Below the pieces are notes generated by a model. The model searched no databases. It saw only the letters and a list, made by a program, of their open reading frames with translations, and was not told the origin of the DNA. Made by a program: the position numbers and the translations under genes. A stretch of DNA of 64,000 nt, taken from the NCBI GenBank assembly GCA_028283825.1, contig JAPWJW010000003.1, positions 1,263,501 through 1,327,500 on the forward strand. The letters are read 5' to 3'. The DNA is from Azospirillaceae bacterium (GTDB lineage Bacteria; Pseudomonadota; Alphaproteobacteria; Azospirillales; Azospirillaceae). This document shows, one piece after another, positions 17,894-29,168 of the stretch (positions are counted from its first letter, which is position 1; each line of letters opens with the position of its first letter).

Positions 17894-18768
17894 TGCATCG
17901 CGCCGGGCTGGGCCGCCTCGGCCGCCAGTCCGCCGGGAATACCGAAATCGACCAGCTGCACATACTCGATGCGCGACAGATCGACGATGGGCGTCACCCG
18001 CGTCTCCCCATCATGGGTGGCGGCGACGATGCCCACCGGCAGGCCAGCGGGGAACAGCCCGCCGTGGCCGGAGGTGAACACGCGCTCACCCACCGTCGGC
18101 TCCACCCCGCGCGGGATGTACATCAGCCGCGGCTGGTCGGAGTTGTCGCCCGACAGCATGGCGCGCTGGCGCGTGGTTTCCAGCACCACCGGGATGCGGG
18201 CGTTCAGGTCGGTGACCAGCAGGATGCGGGACGACCATTCGCCCACCTGCACCACGCGGCCGATGACGCCCTGGCCGGCCATGGCGGCCTGGCCCCGGCG
18301 CACGCCGTCGCGCTGCCCCGCCATCACCACCAGGGTACGGACGAAGGCACCGCCGGGATCGGCGATGACACGGGCGGTGATGTAGGAGGCCGCAGGGTCG
18401 GGCTTGTAGGCCAGCAGGCCGCGCAGGGAGTTGTTCTCGGCCTCAAGCCGCAGGGCCGTCTGCTGCCACTGCCGCAGGCGGGCGTTGTCCTCGCGCAGGC
18501 GCTCATTCTCGGCATAGACGGAACTGAGCTGGCGGGCGGATTCCAGCACGCTGGCCACGGCCCCGGCGGGGCGGGCGATGAAACCCAGGATGGGGGCGAA
18601 GGCGTCGGTGACACGGGCGCGGGCGCTGTCGATGAACACCGGGTCGACCCGGGCCATCATCATCAGCCCGATGGCGGCCAGCACCATCAGCAGGAACGAG
18701 AATCGCTGTAGCAGCGCCCTCATGGGTGCCGCGATCCTGAGAGCGGTGCCGCCGCTGCGCGTCTTCAC
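17890..18768 (-). CDS. mreC: Cell shape-determining protein MreC
   Basis: 292 aa bitopic protein with a cytoplasmic N-terminus, one membrane helix (about residues 23-40), a periplasmic coiled coil (about 70-110, ENERLREDNARLRQW) and the beta-rich MreC core (ITARVIADPGGAFVRTLVV, GVIGRVVQVGEWSSRILLVTD). It connects MreB filaments with PBP2/RodA. Stop overlaps the mreD start. Confidence 0.96.
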   Translation of the reverse strand: MKTRSGGTALRIAAPMRALLQRFSFLLMVLAAIGLMMMARVDPVFIDSARARVTDAFAPILGFIARPAGAVASVLESARQLSSVYAENERLREDNARLRQWQQTALRLEAENNSLRGLLAYKPDPAASYITARVIADPGGAFVRTLVVMAGQRDGVRRGQAAMAGQGVIGRVVQVGEWSSRILLVTDLNARIPVVLETTRQRAMLSGDNSDQPRLMYIPRGVEPTVGERVFTSGHGGLFPAGLPVGIVAATHDGETRVTPIVDLSRIEYVQLVDFGIPGGLAAEAAQPGAMQ

Positions 18769-18892
18769 AGGCAGTCCCCATCCCGCTACAGGAAGCCGGC
18801 ACCCGTTTCGTCACGACAACTTTCGTTACGAAAGCGCACCGGTCCCTACCCAACATACCCAGGACGCCATGTGGGCGTCCCGGGGGCCTTGG

Positions 18893-20137
<1,245 letters not shown>

Positions 20138-20257
20138 TCATCCAGCCCGCCGCCGCAACTTTCGGACGCGCAACGACGGCGGTATCACGGCCCCCTTCCC
20201 GCACCACCGGGGTGGGTGGGCGGGACTCGGGGCAAACGCCCGGTTAATGGAAGGGAC

Positions 20258-21811
20258 TCAAGCACTCAGCGTGGCCGGTGCCGTCTTCTGCCGCTTCACC
20301 AGCAGCTTGTTCAGCGCGTGCAGGTAGGCCCGGCAGGAGGAGACCAGGGTGTCGGCGTCAGCCCCCTGGCCGTTGACGGTCTTGCCGCCCTCCTCCAGGC
20401 GCACGGTCACCTCCGCCTGGGCGTCGGTGCCGGCGGTGACGGCGTGCACCTGGTACAGCTGCAACCGCGCCTCGTGCGGGAACACCTGCTTGATGGCGTT
20501 GAAGACGGCATCCACCGGGCCGTTGCCGAAGCTGACCACCGGCGGCACCGGCTGGCCGCCCACCGTCACCTCCAGCACCGCGTGCTGCGGCCCGCGCGAG
20601 CCCGCGACCACCTGCAGGGAGACGAACTGGATGTGGTCGTGCTGCCGGCCGACCTCATCATCGATCAGGGCGATGATGTCCTCGTCGAACACGTCCTTCT
20701 TGCGGTCGGCCAGATCCTTGAAGCGGCGGAACGCCTCGTTCACCGCGTTGTCGCCCATGTCCTCATAGCCCAGCTCCTTCAGCTTGGCGCGGAAGGCGGC
20801 GCGGCCGGAATGCTTGCCCATCACCAGGGTGGACCGGTTCAGGCCCACCGATTCCGGGGTCATGATCTCATAGGTGCCGGCGTGCTTCAGCATGCCGTCC
20901 TGGTGGATGCCCGACTCATGCGCGAAGGCGTTGGCGCCGACGATGGCCTTGTTGGGCTGCACCACGAAGCCGGTGATGGTGGACACCAGGCGCGAGGCGC
21001 GGGTGATGGCCTCGGTCTTGATGCCGGTCTTGTACGGCAGGGTGTTGGCGCGGGTGCGTAGCGCCATCACGATCTCTTCCAATGCCGCGTTGCCCGCGCG
21101 CTCGCCCAGGCCGTTGATGGTGCATTCCACCTGGCGGGCACCACCGGCGACACCGGCCAGCGAGTTGGCGACGGCCAGGCCCAGATCGTTATGGCAATGG
21201 ACGGAGAAGATGGCCTGGTCGCTGTTGGGCGTCTTTTCCCGCACGGCGCGGATCAGGGCGCCGTATTCCTCCGGCACGGCGTAGCCCACCGTGTCGGGAA
21301 TGTTGATGGTGGTGGCGCCGGCCTTGATGGCGGTTTCCACGCAGCGGCACAGGAAATCCAACTCGGTGCGCGAGCCATCTTCGGCCGACCACTCCACGTC
21401 ATCGACATGGCCCCGCGCCAGGGTCACGCTGTCCCAGATGGCCTGCACGACCCTGTCCGGCTCCATCTGCAGCTTGTACTTCATGTGCAGCGGGCTGGTG
21501 GAAATGAAGGTGTGGATGCGCTTGCGGGCCGCGCCCTTCAGCGCTTCCGCCGCGCGTTCGATATCGTTGCGGTGGGCGCGGGCCAAGCCGGCGATGGTGG
21601 CGTTGCGCACCACGCGGCCGACCTCGCGCACCGCCTCGAAATCGCCATTGGAGGCGGCGGGGAAGCCGGCCTCGATCACATCCACGCCCATTTCCTCCAG
21701 GGTCTGGGCGATGCGGATCTTCTCTTCCAGGTTCATCGAGGCGCCGGGCGACTGTTCGCCGTCGCGCAGGGTGGTGTCGAAAATGATGACGCGGTCGGAA
21801 GCGTTGCTCAT
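20258..21811 (-). CDS. leuA: 2-isopropylmalate synthase
   Basis: 517 aa. It condenses acetyl-CoA and 2-oxoisovalerate, the first committed step of leucine synthesis. The catalytic TIM barrel carries DTTLRDGEQSPG near the start and the metal-binding HCHNDLG (about residue 204). A linker (HESGIHQDG) follows, then the C-terminal LeuA dimer domain that binds leucine for feedback inhibition (about 390-500, GNGPVDAVFNAIK). ATG at 21811 has AGGA 8 bases before it. It lies downstream of ilvC on the same strand, but a terminator after ilvC separates the transcripts. Confidence 0.97.
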   Translation of the reverse strand: MSNASDRVIIFDTTLRDGEQSPGASMNLEEKIRIAQTLEEMGVDVIEAGFPAASNGDFEAVREVGRVVRNATIAGLARAHRNDIERAAEALKGAARKRIHTFISTSPLHMKYKLQMEPDRVVQAIWDSVTLARGHVDDVEWSAEDGSRTELDFLCRCVETAIKAGATTINIPDTVGYAVPEEYGALIRAVREKTPNSDQAIFSVHCHNDLGLAVANSLAGVAGGARQVECTINGLGERAGNAALEEIVMALRTRANTLPYKTGIKTEAITRASRLVSTITGFVVQPNKAIVGANAFAHESGIHQDGMLKHAGTYEIMTPESVGLNRSTLVMGKHSGRAAFRAKLKELGYEDMGDNAVNEAFRRFKDLADRKKDVFDEDIIALIDDEVGRQHDHIQFVSLQVVAGSRGPQHAVLEVTVGGQPVPPVVSFGNGPVDAVFNAIKQVFPHEARLQLYQVHAVTAGTDAQAEVTVRLEEGGKTVNGQGADADTLVSSCRAYLHALNKLLVKRQKTAPATLSA

Positions 21812-22192
21812 GGCGGAAATCCTGCGGCTGCCGTTCCGCCGGGGCTGGTCGCCGCCGAAGCCGGAACGGATCGTGTGACGGTCCTAAAGACAGGCATGCC
21901 AGCCGCCAAGGGCTGGGCTTTCCCCCCGATCGCGAACGATCAGGGGCCGATAAGCGGAAGAAGGCGACGCAGGGCCGGGCCGCGACGGCGGACGTCGCGG
22001 GCGGGGATCAAGCCGAAACGGATCGTCGGACCGATCACTTTGGGGCTGTCCTGCGGTTGCGTGCGGCCGCTTCCCGATGCGGGGGGAAACCGACCCATCT
22101 GACTTCTCTAAACCCCGGCCGCCATTCCTGGCAACGCCTATTTGGTCGTTTATTGCCAACGGGCCGGCACGGTCGACAGAACCGCAAAGAAA
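21812..22192. other. Gene-free leader region of leuA
   Basis: About 380 bases upstream of leuA after the ilvC terminator. On the - strand a possible leader frame begins at an ATG near 22100, runs about 53 codons and ends in RRLLPLIGP shortly before a GC-rich inverted repeat (GATCG-CGAA-CGATC, near 21931-21944). Leucine codons near its end recall an attenuator leader, but the leucine run is weak and no T-run follows the stem. I cannot support attenuation from this alone. Confidence 0.3.
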
Positions 22193-22220
22193 AAGGCCGG
22201 CACCTCACGGGGCCGGCCTT
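22193..22220 (-). terminator. Rho-independent terminator of ilvC
   Basis: A perfect 9-bp stem (22193-22201 with 22212-22220) with a 10-base loop. Read on the - strand it is followed by TTTTTCTTT. It lies 160 bases after the ilvC stop, just beyond repeat copy B, so the repeat is transcribed as part of the ilvC 3' UTR. Confidence 0.9.
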
Positions 22221-22236
22221 GATCTTGTTTCGCGCG

Positions 22237-22383
22237 CCCTCAGGTGCCGGGCGGGCGCATCCGCACCCTTGGGCTATCCTCGGTTTCCAGTCCGCTACGC
22301 TTCCCAGAAACCTGCGGCGGACGCGGTCGCGTCCTTGTCGCCACGCTCCAAAGAGCGGACCGGCACCGAGGGTGCAAGGCCGC

Positions 22384-22384
<1 letters not shown>
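22237..22384 (+). repeat. Structured intergenic element, copy B, after ilvC
   Basis: Contains an ATCC-loop hairpin (22253-22268, one mismatch), the central inverted repeat GGTTTC/GAAACC (22282-22287 with 22307-22312) and the GGTC-loop hairpin (22319-22334, 6 perfect bp). A diverged terminal hairpin (22354-22358 with 22380-22384 plus an inner GCACC/GGTGC) overlaps the first base of the ilvC stop codon. It is inverted relative to ilvC transcription. Confidence 0.78.
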
Positions 22385-23499
<1,115 letters not shown>

Positions 23500-24027
23500 T
23501 CAGATGCCGCCGGGGCCGCGGGACATGGCCACCACGCCGGTGCGCGACACGCCCACCAGGCCCAGCTCGCTCATCAAACCGATGAAGCGGTCCAGATCCT
23601 CACCCTGCCCCGTGACCTCGAACACGAAGCTGGTGATGGTGGCGTCCACCACCCGGGCCTTGAAGACATCGGCCAGGCGCAGGGCCTCCACCCGCTTCTC
23701 ACCCGTGCCGGACACCTTCACCAGGGCGGTCTCCCGCTCCACGAAGGGGCCTTCCAGGGTCAGGTCGTGCACGCGGTGCACCGGCACCAGGCGACCCAGC
23801 TGCGCCTTGATCTGCTCGATGATCATGGGCGTGCCGCTGGTGACGATGGTGATGCGCGACAGGGTGGCGTCGCGGTCGACCTCCGCCACCGTCAGGCTTT
23901 CGATGTTGTAGCCACGGCCGGAGAACAGGCCGATGACGCGGGCGAGCACGCCCGGCTCATTATCCACCAGGATGGAGATGGTGTGGCGCTCGATGGCGGG
24001 GCCGGCGGCTTTGTTCAGGGCGTTCAC
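23500..24027 (-). CDS. ilvN: Acetolactate synthase small (regulatory) subunit
   Basis: 175 aa with an N-terminal ACT domain (HTISILVDNEPGVLARVIGLFSGRGYNI), which binds valine for feedback control, and the C-terminal ALS_ss_C domain. Start is GTG at 24027 with GGAG 9 bases upstream. The open frame further upstream lies in the ilvB-ilvN gap and overlaps the ilvB end, so it is not used. Partner of the ilvB product; gap between them about 60 bases. Confidence 0.96.
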   Translation of the reverse strand: MNALNKAAGPAIERHTISILVDNEPGVLARVIGLFSGRGYNIESLTVAEVDRDATLSRITIVTSGTPMIIEQIKAQLGRLVPVHRVHDLTLEGPFVERETALVKVSGTGEKRVEALRLADVFKARVVDATITSFVFEVTGQGEDLDRFIGLMSELGLVGVSRTGVVAMSRGPGGI

Positions 24028-24088
24028 GATTGGGGGCTCCGGTCGGACGAAACGGGGAAGAAGGCGGCGGGCAGGACGGTCACGGCGC

Positions 24089-25864
24089 TCACACCAGCAC
24101 CATGCCGTCTTCCGGCGTCGCGTTCTCCACCTTCTCATCCGGGCCCAGCAGCATCTCATTATGGGCGCGGCCGCCGGGGATCATGGGGAAGCAGTTTTCC
24201 TTCTGGTCCACGCACATGTCGACGATGACCGGCCGCTTGACCTTGATCATCTCGGCGATGACGTCGTCAACCTCGCTCACCTGGTTCGCCCGCAGGCCCA
24301 CGCCGCCGAAGGCGTCGGCCAGCTTCACGAAGTCGGGCAGCGCCTCGGAATAGCTTTCCGAGTAGCGGCCACCGTGCAGCAGTTCCTGCCACTGGCGGAC
24401 CATGCCCATGTACTGGTTGTTCAGGATGAAGACCTTGACCGGCAGACGGTACTGCAAGGCCGTGGACATCTCCTGGATGTTCATCTGGATGCTGGCCTCA
24501 CCGGCGATGTCGATGCACAACGCGTCGGGGTGGGCCACCTGGGCGCCGATGGCGGCCGGCAGGCCATAGCCCATGGTGCCCAGGCCGCCGGAGGTCATCC
24601 AGTGGTTGGGCTTGTCGAAGGGCATGAACTGGGCGGCCCACATCTGGTGCTGGCCGACCTCGGTCGTGATGTAGACGTCGTCGCGGCCAGCGATGGCGGC
24701 GCGCAGGCGTTCCAACGCGAACTGCGGCTTGATCACCTTGGACGTCTTTTCATACTTCAGGCAGTCGCGTGCCCGCCACGTCTCGATCTGGTCCCACCAC
24801 TGGGCCAGCGCCGCCTTGTCGGCCTGCTTGCCGCGCGCCTTCCAGATGCGGATCATGTCTTCCAGCACATGGGCGGCATCGCCGATGATGGGCACGTCCA
24901 CGCGCACGTTCTTGTTGATGCTGGACGGGTCGATATCGACGTGGATCTTGATGGAGTTGGGCGCGAATTCCGACACCTTGCCGGTGACGCGGTCGTCAAA
25001 CCGGGCGCCGATGCAAACCATGACGTCGCAGCCGTGCATGGCCAGGTTGGCCTCGTACGTGCCGTGCATGCCCAGCATGCCCAGCCACTGCCGGTCCGAC
25101 GCCGGATAGGCCCCCAGGCCCATCAGGGTGGTGGTGCAGGGATAACCGGTCATGCGCACGAACTGCGTCAGCAGCTGGCTGGCGATGGGGCCGGCGTTGA
25201 TGACACCGCCGCCGACGTAGAAGATGGGGCGCTTGGCATTGGCCAGCAGTTCCACCGCCTGCTCCACCTTGTTCAGGTCGGGCTTGATCTGCGGGCGGTA
25301 GCTCTTGGGCATGCTGTCCGCCGGGCTGCGGTAGCTGCCCTCGGCGAACTGCACGTCCTTGGGGATGTCGATGACGACGGGACCCGGGCGGCCGTTCTTG
25401 GCCACGTAAAAGGCCTCGTGCAGGGTGCGCGCCAGGTTGTTGACATCCTTCACCAGGTAGTTGTGCTTGGTGCAGGGGCGGGTGATGCCCGTGGTGTCGC
25501 ATTCCTGGAAGGCGTCGTTGCCGATCAGGTGGGTGGCGACCTGGCCCGACAGGCAGACGATGGGGATGCTGTCCATCAGGGCGTCGGCCAGGCCGGTGAC
25601 GGCGTTGGTGGCACCGGGGCCGCTGGTGACCAGGACGACGCCGACCTTGCCGGTGGAGCGCGCATAACCTTCGGCCGCATGCAGGGCCGCCTGTTCATGG
25701 CGCACCAGGATGTGGCGGATGTCGTTCTGCTGGAAAAGCGCGTCGTAGATGGGAAGTACCGCACCGCCGGGATAGCCGAAAATGACCTCTACGCCCTGGT
25801 CCCGCAACGCCTTCAGGACGATGTCGGCACCGGTCAGACTGGTCTCGTTCGTGGCAGCACTCAT
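24089..25864 (-). CDS. ilvB: Acetolactate synthase large (catalytic) subunit
   Basis: 591 aa ThDP-dependent enzyme that makes acetolactate or acetohydroxybutyrate. Domains in order: N-terminal ThDP PYR domain (GYPGGAVLPIYDAL, RHEQAALHAAEGYAR with the catalytic Glu), central FAD-binding domain, and C-terminal PP domain with the GDxxxx-N metal motif as GEASIQMNIQE (about residue 445). In that motif the usual GDGSF is read as GEASI. I chose ATG at 25864; an in-frame TTG at 25885 is less likely. A sigma-70-type promoter lies 107-135 bases upstream. Confidence 0.96.
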   Translation of the reverse strand: MSAATNETSLTGADIVLKALRDQGVEVIFGYPGGAVLPIYDALFQQNDIRHILVRHEQAALHAAEGYARSTGKVGVVLVTSGPGATNAVTGLADALMDSIPIVCLSGQVATHLIGNDAFQECDTTGITRPCTKHNYLVKDVNNLARTLHEAFYVAKNGRPGPVVIDIPKDVQFAEGSYRSPADSMPKSYRPQIKPDLNKVEQAVELLANAKRPIFYVGGGVINAGPIASQLLTQFVRMTGYPCTTTLMGLGAYPASDRQWLGMLGMHGTYEANLAMHGCDVMVCIGARFDDRVTGKVSEFAPNSIKIHVDIDPSSINKNVRVDVPIIGDAAHVLEDMIRIWKARGKQADKAALAQWWDQIETWRARDCLKYEKTSKVIKPQFALERLRAAIAGRDDVYITTEVGQHQMWAAQFMPFDKPNHWMTSGGLGTMGYGLPAAIGAQVAHPDALCIDIAGEASIQMNIQEMSTALQYRLPVKVFILNNQYMGMVRQWQELLHGGRYSESYSEALPDFVKLADAFGGVGLRANQVSEVDDVIAEMIKVKRPVIVDMCVDQKENCFPMIPGGRAHNEMLLGPDEKVENATPEDGMVLV

Positions 25865-25970
25865 TTCCCGAAAATCCTGGTTCAATTAGCCCCGCGAAGC
25901 CCGCTCACCGGACCCATGGCTGGGGACACCAATAGCCCCCCTTCGCAGACGCGAAAGGCGGCGGAACGGG

Positions 25971-25999
25971 ACCCTAGACGGAAGTTTATCCAGGGTCAA
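25971..25999 (-). promoter_or_regulatory. Sigma-70-type promoter of ilvB
   Basis: On the - strand TTGACC (25994-25999) and TAGGGT (25971-25976) are separated by exactly 17 bases. The -35 box matches 5 of 6 consensus bases; the -10 box matches 3 of 6. The -35 box overlaps the miaA stop codon. A small hairpin TTCGC-AGAC-GCGAA lies in the leader. Confidence 0.5.
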
Positions 26000-26931
26000 C
26001 CCGTTTTGCGAATTATCGCAAAGATTTCGGAGGAAAGACTTTCGATTAATTTCTCATAACCGCTATGCGGATCTGCGCCAGGGTCGACGCGAACCGCATC
26101 CGGCATCTGGTTGCGGAACCAGGTGCTCTGGCGTTTGGCGTAATTGCGGGTGTGCCGCTGGGCCAGGGCCACCGCCTCAATCAGCGGCAGGTGGCCGGCG
26201 ATGTGGGCCGCCAGTTCCGGCACGCCCAGCGCCTTCATGGCCGGCAGGTCGGGATCGAGGCCCAGGTCCAGGAAGGCCCGCACTTCCTCCAGCGCGCCCT
26301 GCCCCATCATGGCAACAAAGCGCGCGTCGCCATTGGCGTACAGGCGGTCACGCGGCGGTTCCACCACCAGGGTGTGGAAGGACAGGTCCGCCGGCCCGGT
26401 ATCGGCGGCGACGCGGTGCCAGTCGCCCAGGGGCCGGCCGGTGGCCACCACCACCTCCCACGCGCGCACCAGGCGCTGGGTGTCACCGGGGGCCAGGCGG
26501 GCCGCCCCCTCGGGATCGCGGGCCGCCAGATCCTGGTGGAGGCCCGGGCCACCCAGATGCGCATGCAGGGCCTTGGCCGCCGCCCGCACGTCATCCGGAA
26601 TCACCGGAACCTCAGCGATGCCGTGCATCAGGGTGCGCAGGTAAAGGCCGGTGCCGCCCACCAGGATGGGCAGGCGGTCACCGCAGCCGCGAATCTCCGC
26701 CAGCGCCAGGTCACGCCAATGGGCCGCCGACATGCGCTGCGTCGGCGCCACGGTGCCGTAAAGCCGGTGGGGCGCCTGTGTCAAATCGCCCGGGCCCGGC
26801 TGGGCCGTCAGCAGGGCCAGGCCCTGGTAGACCTGCATGCTGTCGGCGTTGATGACCGTGCCCCCCAGGCGCACGGCCAAATCAAGCGCTAGGCGCGACT
26901 TGCCCGAGGCCGTCGGCCCCCCAATGACCAC
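25996..26931 (-). CDS. miaA: tRNA dimethylallyltransferase
   Basis: Transfers a dimethylallyl group to A37 of tRNAs that read UNN codons. P-loop GPTASGKS is near the N-terminus, followed by the family blocks INADSMQVYQGL, LVGGTGLYLRTLMHG and RNYAKRQSTWFRNQ. From the GTG at 26931 (AGGA 5 bases before it) the protein is 311 aa, the normal length. The in-frame ATG at 27084 would add 51 low-complexity residues and leave only three bases to the divergent serB start, so I prefer the GTG. Stop overlaps the ilvB promoter. Confidence 0.93.
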   Translation of the reverse strand: MVIGGPTASGKSRLALDLAVRLGGTVINADSMQVYQGLALLTAQPGPGDLTQAPHRLYGTVAPTQRMSAAHWRDLALAEIRGCGDRLPILVGGTGLYLRTLMHGIAEVPVIPDDVRAAAKALHAHLGGPGLHQDLAARDPEGAARLAPGDTQRLVRAWEVVVATGRPLGDWHRVAADTGPADLSFHTLVVEPPRDRLYANGDARFVAMMGQGALEEVRAFLDLGLDPDLPAMKALGVPELAAHIAGHLPLIEAVALAQRHTRNYAKRQSTWFRNQMPDAVRVDPGADPHSGYEKLIESLSSEIFAIIRKTG

Positions 26932-27087
26932 AACCGTCCTGGGCGCCCCCTGGGGTACGTTTGTTACAAAACCGGGGTGCGCAACATTGCTGATCGCAGG
27001 GGCCGGTTGCCCGACTGCGTCTTGCCTGCCATCGCCGCCGCCCGTATCAAGACCAGCGGAACCCCTTTCAAACCCTTCGGACATGCC

Positions 27088-28008
27088 ATGACCCATGTGG
27101 TGACCCTGATCGCCGGCGCCCCCCTGACCCCCGAGGCCGGGGCGCCCGCGACGCTTGACGATAGCATGGTCCGCGCCGCGCGCGCCGCCCTGCAGGCGCT
27201 GGGTGCGGAAACGGCGGCCCCCGATTGGCTGGCCGAGGGCAAGGCCTGCGACATCGTCTTTTCCGGCCTGCATGCCGACCAGGCCCAGGCGGCCTGCGCC
27301 CAGGCGCTGCTGGGCCAGCCGGTGGACGCCATCACCCAAGGGCTGGAAGGTCGCCGCCGGGCCGTGCTGGTGGCCGACATGGAATCGACCATCATCCACC
27401 AGGAAATGCTGGATGAGTTGGGCGGCCTGATCGGCCGGCGCGACACCATCGCGGAGATCACCCGCCGCGCCATGAATGGCGAGATCGACTTCAAGGGCGC
27501 GCTGCGCGAGCGCGTGGCCCTGCTGGCCGGCATGGACGCCCAGGTGATCGAGACGATGAAGGGTGCCGTCACCCTGATGCCGGGTGCGCGCGCCCTGGTC
27601 GCCACCATGCGCAAGCACGGGTCCTACTGCGCCCTGGTGTCGGGCGGCTTCAAGCCCTTCACCGCTTATGTGCGCGACCTGCTGGGCTTTGACGAGGACC
27701 AGGCCAACGACCTGGTGATCGCCGACGGCAAGCTGACCGGCCAGCCGACCGAGCCCATCCTGGACAAGGACGCCAAGGCCGCTGCCCTGACCCGCATCTG
27801 CACCCAGCAGCGGGTACCCCTGACCGCCGCCCTGACGGTAGGGGACGGCGCCAACGACCTGCCCATGCTGCTGGCCGCCGGCCTGGGCCTGGCCTTCCAC
27901 GCCAAGCCCGCCGTGGCGGCCGCGGCCCGCGCCAAAGTCGACCACGCCGACCTGACCGCCCTGTTGTACGTCCAGGGCTATCGCGCGTCGGAGATCGTGG
28001 AAGGCTAA
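27088..28008 (+). CDS. serB: Phosphoserine phosphatase
   Basis: 306 aa HAD-family enzyme for the last step of serine synthesis. N-terminal part (about 1-90) is the regulatory region. The HAD core begins at VADMESTIIHQEMLDEL (about 96), where Asp is the nucleophile; motif II is SGGFKPFT and motif III/IV is GDGANDLPML. The second acidic residue of the DxDxT motif reads as Glu (DMEST). I chose ATG at 27088 for the homology start; the frame opens earlier but overlaps the divergent miaA region. Confidence 0.95.
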   Translation: MTHVVTLIAGAPLTPEAGAPATLDDSMVRAARAALQALGAETAAPDWLAEGKACDIVFSGLHADQAQAACAQALLGQPVDAITQGLEGRRRAVLVADMESTIIHQEMLDELGGLIGRRDTIAEITRRAMNGEIDFKGALRERVALLAGMDAQVIETMKGAVTLMPGARALVATMRKHGSYCALVSGGFKPFTAYVRDLLGFDEDQANDLVIADGKLTGQPTEPILDKDAKAAALTRICTQQRVPLTAALTVGDGANDLPMLLAAGLGLAFHAKPAVAAAARAKVDHADLTALLYVQGYRASEIVEG

Positions 28009-28042
28009 TGGCCTGCTCGGAATGTCGCTAGGCGATCCCCCC

Positions 28043-28450
28043 TCATTTGGGCGCGTCGGGGATATTCAAATCGGACCCAAGCAGGAATATCGAAGGTTCC
28101 GAAGGGCTCGACAGCACAGCCTCCCCCCCAACATCCAGCTTCCAGGCGTAGGATTTGCCGTCAACCGTCGTCAGTGTCCCCGAAGCCGAACACTGCGTGA
28201 CCGTGGCCTCTTGCAAGAAGGTCTCATGCGACACCTCCCGAGCCTTCTTCATCCATGCCAGCACAGTGGCGGAGGTTGCTTGGAGGCGCGCGCAGGACTC
28301 AACATAATCCCGTCCATCTTGGGGGGAACCGTATGTGCCTGAACGGTCAACGACAATCGACTTGATTTGAATGGTCTTCAATCCGGCTTGTGCTGCCGGC
28401 GATGCCAGGAAGAGCGTCGCCGAAGCCATGAGAATGGCTATCTTCACCAT
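28043..28450 (-). CDS. Small exported protein next to the amidase, function unknown
   Basis: 135 aa with a clean signal peptide (MVKIAILMASATLFLASPAAQA, cleavage near residue 22) and a mature part of about 113 aa. It has two Cys (VESCARL, VTQCSAS) that could form a disulfide in the periplasm. No family recognised. It overlaps the end of the amidase gene by 7 bases, so both are expressed together. The size, export and coupling to a peptidoglycan hydrolase would suit an immunity or specificity partner; that is inference. Confidence 0.8.
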   Translation of the reverse strand: MVKIAILMASATLFLASPAAQAGLKTIQIKSIVVDRSGTYGSPQDGRDYVESCARLQATSATVLAWMKKAREVSHETFLQEATVTQCSASGTLTTVDGKSYAWKLDVGGEAVLSSPSEPSIFLLGSDLNIPDAPK

Positions 28451-29037
28451 TTCGCCGTCTCTGCTTCATGTGGGTTTTTGTAGGACAGCTGAGGATGTCG
28501 GTAGACTTCTTGCAAAGGGACTTCAAACTTGAGCCGCAACTCCGAAACAAGCCAAGATAACGACTTGTTTTGTTGGTCCGTGACCGTCTCATAAGGCGCA
28601 TCATCGCTCTGATCGAGGGGTGCCCCGACGAGTTCTATACCTATGGAATCTTTGTTCTCTGGAAATCGATCAGGAAACGATTTTCCCTTTTCCAGACGAT
28701 TAATGTCTGCGTGCTTAAATCCAAGCACCAGCTTCGCTTCAACGGGAGAGCATTTGTATTCAATGGCACATCTGGCCTTCAATTGCCCGACATGCCAAAG
28801 CAGCCAGGAGGTTGATGCCGTCTGGTAAATTTTCCCATCCTTATCGATGAGGAAATGGGCCCCCTTGGTATCTCCCTTCCCAAATCCATAGCTGTTGAAC
28901 GTCGACATAATCGTTTTTGCGCCGGTCTGGTGAACAACGATACCGTCGATAATCTCCATGCGCCCGTGATTCAGGCCTGGAAACGGCTTCTTCTCAATGC
29001 GGCCATCGACCGCCCAGCCATCCGCATCCAAGATCAT
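28444..29037 (-). CDS. N-acetylmuramoyl-L-alanine amidase (Amidase_2/AmpD-like)
   Basis: 197 aa, no signal peptide. Hydrolyses the bond between N-acetylmuramic acid and L-alanine in peptidoglycan. Fold markers: GIVVHQTG with zinc-ligand His36, GAHFLIDKDGKIYQ, WHVG (about residue 82), SIGIELVG, and YRHPQLSYKNPHE with His181 and a third ligand among His190/Glu191. Lower GC than its neighbours. The exported protein encoded just downstream overlaps it. Unlike AmpD it has an N-terminal MILDADGWAVDGR extension. It could be a secreted effector, a phage-like lysin or a recycling enzyme; gene order favours the first. Confidence 0.86.
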   Translation of the reverse strand: MILDADGWAVDGRIEKKPFPGLNHGRMEIIDGIVVHQTGAKTIMSTFNSYGFGKGDTKGAHFLIDKDGKIYQTASTSWLLWHVGQLKARCAIEYKCSPVEAKLVLGFKHADINRLEKGKSFPDRFPENKDSIGIELVGAPLDQSDDAPYETVTDQQNKSLSWLVSELRLKFEVPLQEVYRHPQLSYKNPHEAETAKW

Positions 29038-29168
29038 CTTCGGATCTCGCAGCCAATTTCATCAGTACGAGAAATAGACCCGGCCAATAACCTAGCAATA
29101 TCTGCGAAGGTTATAGCTCTTCAGCCGCTATCCCAATTCCTGGAATACGAACAGCGATAGCCCTGGAC

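Noticed and set aside
22000-22110. Leucine attenuator leader peptide upstream of leuA
   Set aside because: The short frame has only a weak leucine cluster and the nearby inverted repeat has no T-run, so attenuation is not supported.
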